A stretch of DNA of 64,000 nt from Nothopassalora personata. Its lineage: Eukaryota > Ascomycota > Dothideomycetes > Mycosphaerellales > Mycosphaerellaceae. Below are positions 12,473 through 22,841 of this stretch, in pieces (within the stretch, counting starts at the first letter, position 1; every line of letters begins with the position of its first letter). The position numbers and the translations under genes were made by a program. Under the pieces are notes generated by a model. That model was not told where the DNA came from and searched no databases. It worked only from the letters and a program-made list of their open reading frames with translations. The DNA is taken from contig CM066293.1 of assembly GCA_033816765.1 (NCBI GenBank), forward strand, positions 1-64,000, in the 5' to 3' direction.

Positions 12473-13900
12473 GGCGCGATGCGCGGCGCTTCAATCACAC
12501 AAATCGTCATCAGAAGTAGAGAAGGTAGCCAAAGATAAGTACTGGTTCAGCTACAAGCGGGGAATGTGGCAGAACAGCAGGACAAGTCGAACATTGCATC
12601 GGAAGGACGCAAGCGGATGTAAATCAAGCGTTCTTAGGACGTATGGTCCCACTTTAGCAATCAGAACTTTGAGATTCGCATCTTCTGTGCCGTTGTCACA
12701 TGCAAACGCCGCGGCGGATCCCCGGTGGCTCGAGCTCTGCGAAAAGGTAATCACGTTTGGAATGACTGTCCGCTGTCTTTTTCTCACTTGCCATTTGTCC
12801 AAATGCTCAGAACAGACACAGAATAGAAACAATTGCGATCTACGCACCAGCATCAAGCAGCAATACCACAACTCAGTCAACAAGGCCTCCTACACAGAAT
12901 CGAGCAAATGCAACATCGACTCTTCGAGCTTCCGCGCGAGTAGAGAGACAATATCTACGAGAATTGCGGATCCACCCAGGAAGGTGCACGAGTCTTGGGC
13001 AGGAACGGCATGACCCGCCAGTGCTACATGAAGAACCTACCACAAGTGAAGCTGAGCCAAGTCAACAAGCAATTTGCCCACGAGCACAAGCAGAGACAAC
13101 GTCACCCAATCACACTTGTGATCAAGGAGCACGACGAGCTCGATTTCACACCGACAACAAAAGTGCTGCCTCAACTACCAGCTAAAGTTAGGTCGGCGAC
13201 AGCAGTTGTCTACAAGCTGCTGGTGTACTCTGACGACCTTGCAGAAGACTGAGAGTCAGCTGAACGGCCATCCGAACATCCGGGATGGAATTTAGAGGCA
13301 TGGGATCCAGTTAAGTCTCTCTCGAAAAATAGTGTAACATAATATTGAGTAAATGACAGGCGTAAACCCATTCACTTCTAGCGTCCTGTCTTCGCGCTTG
13401 TAGTGACAGCAACGACCCAACTTCGTCTTCGCAACCCACCTTCCTCCTCCACTTCATCTCGCTTCCACATAATCCGCCAGTATTCTATACAACAATCGAC
13501 GGAATTGCTTGTTCAATTCCGCTGCGACCTCGACTGAAAACCAAGCCTGCTGCGATGACTACCAGTGCCATTACAAGCAAGAAGCGCTTCCCCTTCTTCA
13601 GACTTTCGAACTGCGCGACACCGTCTACGAAGCATGCGATGAAGACCAGTCGGTGAAGCACAAAACCAAGGCTCATCAGTACGAGCGTGGCTTGAGTATG
13701 GGCGGCGCACGAAATTGCTTCTTGTAAGCAAGCAACTTGGTCGGGACAGTTCGTGCGGCAGCTCACTCTGGATAGACTTGTCGTGGACGCCACACCGACG
13801 GAGTACGAGGAAACCCCATCGCCAGGAATGCGGGTTATAATGCACACACTGCAGCTCAACCTCCTCCAGCTTCTACAGCATCCGAAGCGCATCGACACGG
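12473..13900. other. Spacer without recognisable gene
   Basis: The plus strand has open stretches at 12462-13013 and 12995-13252. They are rich in polar residues and match no family I know. A minus-strand frame at 13485-13919 contains a hydrophobic segment (LLVMALVVIAAGLVF), which could be a chance membrane helix. I do not support a gene here. Confidence 0.25.
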
Positions 13901-13939
13901 TGGAGCTCAGATTTCGCATGCTCCTGATGCGCAGCGGCT

Positions 13940-14514
13940 TTAGCTACCCTAATTCCGTATGCCTTTCCTCAAGTCACTCCGTGTACCCCTGGGTTTCATG
14001 GCGCTGGCTCACGGCACTGTCAAATGGTTCATCTTCCTTGCCCCGAGCAGCCCCTCGGGCCCTTCTTCTTCGACGGTGCCGAGAACTCTGCGAGATATCT
14101 GGGACAAGCTGGGCGGGCGCGATAAGCTTGCTCGGCGAGCACGATACATTACCAAGGTGCGGTACATTGACCGAATGGAGTTCTACTGCCAGCCAAGTCG
14201 TATGCCTCCGAATAAGTTGACGGAGAGGAAGTCACTGGAGATTTTACTTTCGTGGGATGGTGGGGCAGGAACGGCGGATTGCAGTCGACCATGTGAAGAC
14301 CACAGCATGACTTCTGTCCGGGTATGCTGCATCTATTCAGAATCGATTGAGACTGGGCCGGACGATGTACACCTGTGCCGTAGATCACTTGATTTTGAGT
14401 CAAGGGAGGCACACTCATCCAGTGAACTGGTTGCTGTTGAGGTACCGCAATGTCATTGTGAATGACAGTGGCTCTTTGCATCTTATCCGGATGTATACCA
14501 TTCCAATCGGCTGA
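13940..14514 (+). pseudogene. Multi-lesion pseudogene of an unrecognised fungal protein family
   Basis: Coherent protein segments continue one another across several reading-frame changes. A PLGFMALAHGTVKWFIF block near 13970 is followed by GAENSARYLG in another frame near 14090. KVRYIDRMEFYCQPSR near 14150 is in the first frame. VDGEEVTGDFTFV near 14216 is in a third. The last block from about 14269 carries RRIAVDHVKTTA, one internal TGA, LGRTMYTCAVDH, and ends RYRNVIVNDSGSLHLIRMY before the TGA at 14512. At least three frame changes and one stop make a functional product unlikely, and the junctions lack splice consensus. The family is unknown to me. The reconstruction rests on how protein-like the segments are, so it is tentative. 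Confidence 0.45.
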
Positions 14515-16078
14515 CGGCGAGTGCTTGCGCTCGACTGCTGTAGGCGCCATTTTGACAGTAAACAGAGCGAAGCAACGATGTTGAGTTGAAGATGGTGGGG
14601 GACGCGTCGTGACGCGTTTGTCTCGATGCAAAGGCCTGAAAGCCATACCCAATTAGGACACGAAAAGGGGCCTCAGTGTCTCGAAGAGTTTTGAGAAGAA
14701 ATGGCACCGATTTCATGGATATCAGATGTGAGAGAGAAGTGCAGTCCGGCCGATCAACGTTATGCTTCGCTCGTTATGTACCAGCTTGAGAATCCCTTCA
14801 GGGCAAACGACTACAGTCGGACAGCCTGAGGTGAGTACAGTCATGAAAATTGCTGCACGAGGTTGGTAAATGGGCTTGAGAGCGAGAGATGGCATGAATC
14901 ATCCTCGTGCACTCCCAGGCGTCGTCAAAATGGAGTTCTACTCTCAGGTACGCACTAATCTGGCTCCTGCGTGGCAGGATCCGAAGGACGGGGTAGTGCT
15001 GATTGGGACACGGAGCGCGGATGGCAGGTGAGTGGCAGCTGGCTGAGGCGCCGAAGATATGCGTGTGCTGAAGCCCACATCTGCATCTCTTGACTCTCCA
15101 AAGATCCGAATCGAGATCAGATATACCAGATCGTCGACGCCCACCGCGGGACGGTAGCAGCAAGGGAAACAGGCGCAAGAGAGCCCACAGAAAATTTCGA
15201 TGCTCAGAAGTACGGTTCCTAGCACCAGAACTATGGTAACGATCGTTGTGGTGCCAAAGGGCTGTCTGTGCGTGGTAAGAAGCCAGGCAAGACGTAGGAG
15301 TTGTAGCGGTGCCTCCGTAATAACCCCTCATGCTGAAAAGTCCTCTTGATCAGGTTTTCGAGGAGCCGGCTAGTGATTAGTCACCCTGGCGTTCTTTGAT
15401 AGGTTTCTATCGAATGAAAATTTCTATGGGCATGAGCCGAGAGGTTCACCTGTTTTGACAAGTGTATACGATGCGATGATGTTTGCGTCCACGCCGCTGT
15501 GAAGTGTGACTCCAGAGACATGACTTGAGGATCGTGTTTGCTCCTTAGAGACGTAGATCTGATCATCTGATCCGATCTATGCTCCATCGTGCACGTAGTC
15601 CTTGCCATAGTGAACCTCACACAATTCGATGATCTCAGCCTCTCTGGTTCTGTGAGCCTACCGTCCATGCAGTGTTAACCACTATATCCTATATGCCGTA
15701 CAGTACGATGGGAATATAGATCAATTCGGCTGTGATCAATTCAATTCATACACTCGATCTTTGCGTGATGAGTCCTGTGTAATACCCCAACGTGCATGAT
15801 ACCATATCCGACATTCAAGATCAGTCAGTAGTCAATATCAGCTCTGCACCTACCTTAACACCTCCACAATGAAGACGCTATGGGATTCTCCCTCCATCGG
15901 TCAGCATCATTCACAACATTGCTCAAAACCATATACAACCAGCTCTTCACTTTCCCTCGTTCTGTCTCACCAATTCTCAACCCACCACTCTCCTACCGCT
16001 CCACAAACCGAGCACCTACCCCTATTCTTTCACACCACGCGATCAACCTTTCACACTCACCACTCGAATCAACTCACT
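14515..16078. other. Spacer with CT-rich leader at its right end
   Basis: The minus-strand frame at 14944-15225 has a hydrophobic run (TIVTIVLVLGTVLLSIEIF, read slightly upstream) that could be a remnant of a multi-pass membrane protein. It fits no family well enough to call. The stretch 15930-16075 is strongly pyrimidine-rich, as in fungal 5' untranslated leaders, and leads into the small ORF at 16079. Confidence 0.3.
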
Positions 16079-16294
16079 ATGCTTCCCTTCAGCATTGGCC
16101 AGCTCGGAGACCCACCCAGGGGCATGCCACGCTCTGGATCAGGCAATCAGCAGCAAGGCACATCTGGATCCCAAAGCAACTCTGGAGGCAATTGAACGTA
16201 CGAAAAGGACTACTACGGCTTCGGCAGATACGGTCCCGAGGGGACAAAGATGAGAGGCACTTTCCCGAAGCGTCCTTGGGAGCTGTGAGGCGCC
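16079..16294 (+). pseudogene. Small Gly/Ser/Gln-rich ORF interrupted by an in-frame UGA
   Basis: A CT-rich leader precedes ATG at 16079 in good context. The frame encodes MLPFSIGQLGDPPRGM, then a GSGNQQQGTSGSQSNSGGN low-complexity tract, then TGA at 16193. The same frame continues without another stop through TYEKDYYGFGRYGPEG and TKMRGTFPKRPWEL to TGA at 16292. The downstream half is aromatic and charged and looks like real protein, so an ancestral product of about 71 residues is likely. No splice donor could skip the UGA. Either a recent nonsense change (from TGG or CGA), readthrough, or a base-calling error explains it. No function is recognised. Confidence 0.45.
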
Positions 16295-16299
16295 CTCTG

Positions 16300-17131
16300 A
16301 AGCACACCTTCATCCAAGACCCTGGTGATGAGTAGACTGGGCAGACTTGCAGGCATTGTTTGCATTCGATAGTCCTCGTAGCATCAGTACGAGTGAGTCG
16401 TGCTGCTCAGTTTGTGTGCTTCTCAGTGACGCTGGAGCTATCTGTTCACATGTTGCGGCAGCCTCGTCTCCCATTTGCCAGACCAGAGAGTCTATGGTCA
16501 AGGCATTACAGGTTGTCCAGTGGTGGCTCGAATGATGGCATTAATTATGAGCACGAGACAGCTGTCAGCAAAGGAAGGATGTTGGTCAGCAGGAGAAAAG
16601 GCGGGGTTGGGTTGGTCGAGTTCAGTCTAAGATACTCGTATATGTACAGTACAACACTAAGATTATACTACCACGGTATATTGCGCTATTAAGCTAGCTT
16701 GCGATGCAGGATATTCTCATTCCGGTTAGCGGACCCTACTATGGACGGCGGTCTTACGGTATTGGTGACGGCCGTTCTGCGGGAGTCGATAGCTATCTCA
16801 TAGTCAGTTCTGAAAACTGTCTTGTAGTAATACGTTATGTCTATGGGCGAAGAAGCAGCTTTCAAGAAATCTATACCGTAGGTCGAAGAAGTAAGCTTAG
16901 AATAACGAGGATATCCACAGATGGACGATACCGAGGCAGCAGGGACGATCCCGCAACTCGAAACATCACCAACCATGTCCGTCGCCACTGACACATACAA
17001 TCTGCGGATACCCAAACTTGGCCCCGCGCGAACATAGGCACCCGTCTTAAGGTCATAGTCGACAGGAATAACGCCGAACGATACACATATACCCGACCAC
17101 CACGAATGCGATAGCACGAGATACAGCAAAG
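16300..17131. other. Upstream region of the FKBP-STIMATE gene
   Basis: Open stretches occur on both strands (minus 16689-17129, plus 16704-16991) with no recognisable protein. The stretch just before 17132 presumably carries the promoter and leader. Nothing else is supported. Confidence 0.25.
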
Positions 17132-18686
17132 ATGCGCCTCTCTCGCCCTCTCCCTTCTGCGCTCCTCCTCGTCATCACCTCCGCCGCCTCGCAAACGACA
17201 GAAACGCTACCAAATGGCCTCATCATCGAGCACACTTCGGGCCCCGTCGTCTGCGATCGGCCTACGCGTATACACGACAAGATTGCAATGCACTACAAAG
17301 GTACCCTGCAGTCCACCGGCGAAGAGTTCGACCAGTCGTACAAGCGGGGCAGACCGTTCCACTTCACGCTGGGCGAGCACGAGGTGATTGATGGATGGGA
17401 CCAGGGCCTGGTGGGAATGTGTGTGGGGCAGAGCAGGAAGTTGACGATACCGCCTGCGTTGGGGTATGGCAATATGGATATGGCGTCGATACCGGCGAAT
17501 AGCGTGCTGGTGTTTGAGACAAGGCTTATGGAGATTGTGAAGAAAGGAAATGGCCCGGTCAGCGATGCCGAGAAGAAGATGCAGCTGTTGAAGGGGGCGC
17601 AGACGACGGAGGGCGGCCTCAGTACTGCCACTGCGCCATCGCAGTCGGAGGGAGATGTGAAAGGTGAAGGCGAAGGTGAGCAGGGCATTATACCATCGCC
17701 TCCGCCTGAGGGTGCACCGCCGGAGCAGACCAAGTGTCATCTGTTGGGACCCTTTGCGTTAATGGTGCAGGGATTACTAGGCGCATTCGCATTGTCGACG
17801 TTGGTGTATAAGAGGTGGAGAGAAACGCCTAAGCGGCCGTGGAAGATCTTCTTCTTTGACGTGAGCAAGCAGGTCTTTGGATCTATGCTTCTCCACGTCA
17901 TCAACCTAGCCATGAGCGAGCTCGGGAGTATCGATACGGCGAATGCTGCAGCAGCCGTCGCGACCAAAACCAAGGAAAGGCACCCTTCAGAACGATCGCC
18001 GAACCCGTGTTCGTTCTACCTGCTGAACTTGGGAATCGATGTGAGTAGCCTGTCTTCCATTTTGCCACCACCACTAACATTCCCAGACCACCATCGGCGT
18101 CCCAGTCCTCTACTTCATCCTCAAAGCCCTCTACCACCTCTTCCTCCGCACCCCACTCGCCAACCCCCCCGAATCCATCAAATCCGGAAACTACGGGCAT
18201 CCCGCAAAAGGCCAATGGTACCTCAAACAACTTCTGATCTACTGCATCGGCCTAACCTTCATGAAACTTTTCGTCTTCTTCCTCTTTCTGGCCCTGCCCT
18301 TCCTCCCCTGGATCGGCGACTGGGCCCTCCGCTGGACAGAAGGCAACGAAGCCTTACAGATCGCTTTCGCGCTCTTCCTTTTCCCGCTGGCGATGAATGC
18401 GGTGCAGTACTGGGTTATTGACAACTTCATTATGGACAAGAAGAAGGGGGAGGAGAAGAATGGGTATCGCCAGGTTGATGGGGAGGATGATGAGGAGGAG
18501 AGGGAGAGGATGATTGGTGACGATGAGACGGTTGTGGCAGAGGAGGTGAGGGGTAAGGGGAGTGATGATGATGACGGGAGCGGGAAGAGGCAGGCGATCA
18601 AGGAGATTGATCCCGTGCCTCTTCCGAGTTATGATGAGAGGAGGGGCGAGGGGAGTCAGAGGACGAGTCCAAAGAGGAGTGAGTAA
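17132..18686 (+). CDS. FKBP-type peptidyl-prolyl isomerase fused to a STIMATE/TMEM110-like membrane domain
   Basis: Two exons, 17132-18040 and 18087-18686, with a 46-nt intron (GTGAGT donor, CTAAC branch, CAG acceptor), give 502 residues. Residues 1-21 look like a signal peptide. Residues about 45-135 form an FKBP domain with the active-site features FDQSY, PFHF, EVIDGWDQG, ALGYG and LVFETRL, as in ER FKBP2-type enzymes. A low-complexity acidic, Pro-rich linker follows. From about residue 205 (CHLLGPFALMVQGLLGA) to the C terminus the protein matches the STIMATE family (vertebrate TMEM110, yeast vacuolar membrane protein Ypl162c), including KRPWKIFFFDVSKQVFGS and several membrane helices. The tail is acidic and Lys-rich. 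No stop separates the halves, and the conserved STIMATE start lies upstream of the nearest ATG (17762). An internal start at 17579 is an alternative if two overlapping genes exist. Confidence 0.85.
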
Positions 18687-19443
18687 GTAGGATCGTAGGA
18701 GGTGGTATTCTTGGCGTATTTTAGCGGGGTTTTGGGGCAAACATTACGACAGAACACTTCTTGACAGGCCAACTTTCATGGCATCGACATCAGAACCTAC
18801 AGCCGAATCCAGGTAATTTCATGAATTTGTATTAGTGACCCGACCAGTCCAATGCCTGCGGCTCAGTCTGCGGAGTCTGCTCGAGGAAGCACAACCGTCG
18901 GCCAAATCCTCCCCGGCCCAGGACAGCGAGCCAAACCTCAAGCGATCACTTGCAATGCATTTCTACGTCTGAATTATCCTCGATTCTAGGCTATCTGCGC
19001 ACGTCCAGGCGCATTCACGACCACCGACATCAGCACGAACGGCATACGACCTGATGAGTTCAGCACTCAGTCTCGTTGCTGACTACGCAATATGGAAGAC
19101 AGCAGTCTCGGCGTAGTAAAGCTCAACCGGCGTGCGCAATGATCATTGATCGCCGAACAATAGGAGACGGTCATTCGGTGGTTATGATAGTGACCGTGAG
19201 AGATGTAGGCAACCCTGCTTTATCCGATAATTCACTATACTATATGGCTCCTTCTTGATGGAAACGTGGACAACGGCGAGCTGAGGCTCTCTTGCCTGGA
19301 CATCCTGACATACGATCCTGATCCTTCACGGCAAATGTTAATGGCTTCTGATCTTTCCTTAGGGTGGTCCGCTTATTTGCTACGACCTTCTATACACAGG
19401 ATGCTCATCGGTCCCGTCGCCTCTCCGCACAGTCTGCCATCCC
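18687..19443. other. Spacer without recognisable gene
   Basis: This holds the 3' side of the FKBP-STIMATE gene and short reading frames only (19076-19258 and 19266-19499 plus). I recognise nothing in it. Confidence 0.25.
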
Positions 19444-20073
19444 TTAGCATGACTCCAATCCCCAGTCTGCTCCCACTCCACATCGAAGGACATCCATGAT
19501 CAACACCTCCAGACTCATTGAAGAAAGGTTCTCAGCCAACGCTACCTCTCTCCAGCGCTGGTCAAGACTCGAACCGCGTTTCGTCAAAGGCACTCCCACT
19601 GTCATAACTCCTGCCCGTCTAAAGGTAGCCGACCACGAAGCTTGAGCATATGGATATTGACCGTGATTTGATTTACTGGAAGCTGAGGTAGCTCTTTGCC
19701 CAGGAGATCGGGGAATCATTCCTATTTCTCGAAATCTTGCGAGGAAAGGACCCCAGTGAAGCTCTCGATGGCTATGCATATTTAGTCCTGAACTTAGGGC
19801 GTTGTTGGATGGTCGATGTGGTTGGTGCTGCTTGCGGCCTCTGTATTCTGTGGCGAATTGCTTGTTGTTGACAAGGAGCCCGCCTTTCACGATCGCAGGG
19901 AGATTCACGCTGAACGTTCGCGAGTCAGGTGACCAATCTCGCTCGAGGGTGAGTTGGATAGTGCGTGATGATTCGAAGTCGTTGCGGGAGTCGTAGATAA
20001 CGTCGTGAAGCTCGGCAGGGAGGCGGAAGAATCGGAACACATGCTTGCTAAATGCGACGTTGGTTGAAAACAT
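19444..20073 (-). CDS. LPxELRxxIY-type (2EXR/DUF7730-like) hypothetical protein, possibly decayed
   Basis: A 209-residue open frame begins with FRFFRLPAELHDVIYD, the hallmark N-terminal motif of a very large fungal orphan family (2EXR/DUF7730-like, sometimes called F-box-like). It continues with TIQLTLERDW and a PAIVKGGLLVNNKQFATEY block that corresponds to the family's TCKQIxxEA helix. After about residue 80 the sequence becomes Ser/Arg-rich and loses family resemblance, which suggests a frame change or lineage-specific decay. Function is unknown; these genes are typically numerous and fast-evolving. The gene is divergent from the related gene that starts at 20193-20337, so the two may share a promoter. 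Confidence 0.5.
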   Translation of the reverse strand: MFSTNVAFSKHVFRFFRLPAELHDVIYDSRNDFESSRTIQLTLERDWSPDSRTFSVNLPAIVKGGLLVNNKQFATEYRGRKQHQPHRPSNNALSSGLNMHSHRELHWGPFLARFREIGMIPRSPGQRATSASSKSNHGQYPYAQASWSATFRRAGVMTVGVPLTKRGSSLDQRWREVALAENLSSMSLEVLIMDVLRCGVGADWGLESC

Positions 20074-20336
20074 AGTAGTATTGAATAGCGCATTATCCCA
20101 GTCGAATGATACTTTTGTCGGTGATATGATCTGTCAAAGCTCGAAGATATGTTAGAGCTAATCACTTTGCATGTGATTGTGTCGCGTCCCTTTTGTGGTC
20201 CGAGCTCCTTCGGCAGAATTCTTGCTCGTGCGTTCTCGATGCTTCTGTCTGCCCGCTACGAGACCAAGATTATCAAAACCTTCGGTACAATCAACACCAT
20301 CACTATCTTCGCGACCTCAACGTCTCAATCTTCGAA

Positions 20337-21044
20337 ATGTCAAAACGTCTGTACGTTCCCGCGTTTTGTTCCTCAAACTTCCTCGCCCATCTAGCTTTCC
20401 CAGCCTCACATAGAATCAACGCGACTCAATACGACTCAATACTACCAGAATGGCATCTACCCCACAACCTCACTGCGCGCATCCACGACCAGGTCGCATC
20501 CATGTTTCGCAAAGAGCACCTCTGCATGAAGACATTGACACTCACTAAGCTGGTGGACCCACTGCCAGCCGACCTCCGCGATGGCCTCCATGACCAGTGA
20601 ATTTCATGTAATCGAGAGGACATATGTGTTGTTTCTGACGCAACGAACAGACAAAAAGAATATCAAGGCACCAAAGCCCGTGCCAACTTCTTTATACCTC
20701 TGACTGAGCTTCGCGATATCATCTACGGACTTGTCTTGACTGCGTATACACATCTGTGACTCAGAAAGAAGGGCAGGAAGACATACAGTTGGTCATCGAC
20801 GAAGCAGACTACTTTCTCCTTCTCAACCATGCAAGTCTCTCGTCACATTAGACAGGAGGCGCTGCCGGTAATTTCGAGGGCCAACACGTTCAAGCTGAAG
20901 GTGAGATGCGACGATCTTGACCAATGGGTCGAGCAGCTTCGCTTCGAGACGCTGCGCGGTCGGACGACAGCAAAGGAGAACGATGGCTTTGCCATAATCA
21001 AGAATTTCAACATCGAGCTGAGACTTGTTCATGATTCCAGCTGA
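20337..21044 (+). CDS. LPxELRxxIY-type (2EXR/DUF7730-like) hypothetical protein, three exons
   Basis: My model uses exons 20337-20596, 20651-20743 and 20789-21044, giving 202 residues. Intron 1 (54 nt) has a GTGAAT donor and an AACAG acceptor. Intron 2 (45 nt, GTATAC donor, ACATACAG acceptor) removes an in-frame TGA at 20757 and keeps phase. The spliced protein reads FFIPLTELRDIIYGLVLTA, then MQVSRHIRQEALPV with ANTFKLKV, then CDDLDQWVEQL and IIKNFNIELRL, the conserved order of this family. Another ATG in frame lies at 20193. The C terminus stops abruptly (HDSS) exactly where the next family member starts. The role is unknown. If intron 2 is not used, the gene is a nonsense pseudogene. Confidence 0.5.
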
Positions 21045-21559
21045 AATCAGGAACAACATCTACGAACTCGCCCTTTTCGTGGCTAAGCCGCTCAAAGTAT
21101 CTTCTCGAAGGAAGTACATCGAGAGTTACATGTGGAGTTGTCTGCATGACTACAATTGCTATATAACCACGGCACTGTTGCAGACTTCACGGCAAGTGCG
21201 ACAAGAGGCTCTTTCAGTCTTCCTGGGTACCTACACGTTCGATATCAAACGGGTCTGCGACTGGCCTATGTGCATGCAAGTACGACCTCGACCAGGCCCT
21301 AAGCAGATCCCAGGTTTGGAAAAGGGCGCTCGGCGAGAAGCAGCCTGGTATGCTCAAGAACATCAGCATACAGCTGCATCTGCGAGATGAAGGCCTCGAG
21401 CTTGAAGACAAGTGGCTAATCGAAAGCACCATCACAGTGAACCGCAAGACAACAAAAGCGACAAGAGACGAATTTCGGGCAGACCAGAATTACACAGAAC
21501 GCAATACCGACGTGCTCGTGCAAAAGCTTCCACTTGCGCAACTCGGCATGGACAAGTAG
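21025..21559 (+). pseudogene. LPxELRxxIY-type (2EXR/DUF7730-like) pseudogene with frameshift
   Basis: It opens with MIPAEIRNNIYELALF, a textbook family motif, then ITTALLQTSRQVRQEALSVF and a TYTFDIK strand. Near 21270-21280 the frame changes: KYDLDQALSRSQVWKRALG and MLKNISIQLHLRDEG continue the family pattern in the next frame and end at 21559. No intron of credible size joins the two halves. The 5' end overlaps the last 20 bases of the upstream paralogue and lacks the usual N-terminal lead-in. The two genes therefore look like products of tandem duplication with a deletion between them. Confidence 0.55.
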
Positions 21560-22841
21560 AACGTCAAAATGCATACATATCTGGATTGGGAGTCCCTCGA
21601 ACAATAGGTACTAGCGGATGTTGGTCTCGAGGTGGGCGTCCCCAGGTGTCCGTCTGTGATAGCCTGATATTCAGGTCGAGACGAAGGGATAGGGTTGCCG
21701 CCATGATCTGGGTACATCAGCGAGTTGCCAGTGAATGGATGCCGCTCCACAGCGAAAAGCAGCAAGCAAAATATTCGCGCTACGTGACGCGCTCGATAGA
21801 GCAAGAGATAGAGAGTCGAGTCTACCGAGCTAAGCTCTTAGATCTTGCCGCTTGAGAACCGGCCCCTGCCGAAGAGGACGGAAGGCCGATAGCCTAGGAG
21901 AAGATCCCTTCATCTCCTCGGCACCGGAGCGACATGATTCGGGTTCGGAGCGCGCATCCTCATCGTCTGCTGTTGCTCTAGGGAAAACGTTACACGTGCG
22001 CTTGTACTTGGACCACGCTGAACTGGTACACTTCATCGGTCGAGACGCGCGGTCGAGCTTGAGGTGATGGTGCAGATGTAGACTCGGATTTGTGGCCTTT
22101 GGTCTGGTTGTTGGACGCGGTCTCGCGGGTGGAGGAGCTCCGAGTCTTTCGACCGAAGTTCCTCAGCTGCAGCAGTCTCTGCTGCCGTCCTCATTTACGA
22201 TCCATCAGCGCCTCGCGACGAGCACAATACTTGTCGTGAAATTTCCCGAAACTAGGCCGCGGCGATTTTCGGCGCAAGACCAAAAGCAGGAAGGCATCCA
22301 GACCACCACCTTTTCCAGTATTGAGACCATTGATACGGGCGTGGCTCAACCAATCAGCCTCGATAATTGCCTGCTTCCTGAGCTCACGTTCAATTCGTCA
22401 ATTGCAGCGCATTCTGCCACGTTCTCCTTTCTCAAGCTCGTGAATACAACGGAATGCAGCGTGCGCTCGCTAAAGGCTGTCCCGCCACGACAGAACAGTC
22501 CACTAGGAGGATCCCAGAAACCAGGAGCTTTCGTGTTCGTGTTCCTGGCTTGCATCGTGTAATTCTCGTCGGGCTCTTACATCGCTAATTGATATGACTG
22601 CCTAGCATCACAAGAGTATGGTCAGTATAAGTCAGCTCGAACGCGGCCGCTGAGACGTTGTTTCCTACCCCTCCTAGAGATGCCCAGAAGGCTTGCAGAT
22701 TCCAGCGGTGGTTGCTGAAGTCTTTGCCACAGGCTCCATCAGACATGCCTCACGATGCAAGACGAGTGTCGCAAGATCTGGGTGCTCAGCTTCGAAGAGC
22801 GGCTGTGGTTCAGATGTCTCATAGTACATAGATATCGTAGC
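21560..22841. other. Spacer downstream of the zinc transporter gene
   Basis: Open stretches (plus 22092-22562, minus 21830-22036) match nothing I know. The right end must include the 3' untranslated region of the minus-strand zinc transporter. Confidence 0.25.

Noticed and set aside
14944..15225. Possible membrane-protein remnant on the minus strand
   Set aside because: Only one hydrophobic run is seen. The resemblance to fungal rhodopsin-domain proteins was too weak and did not extend.
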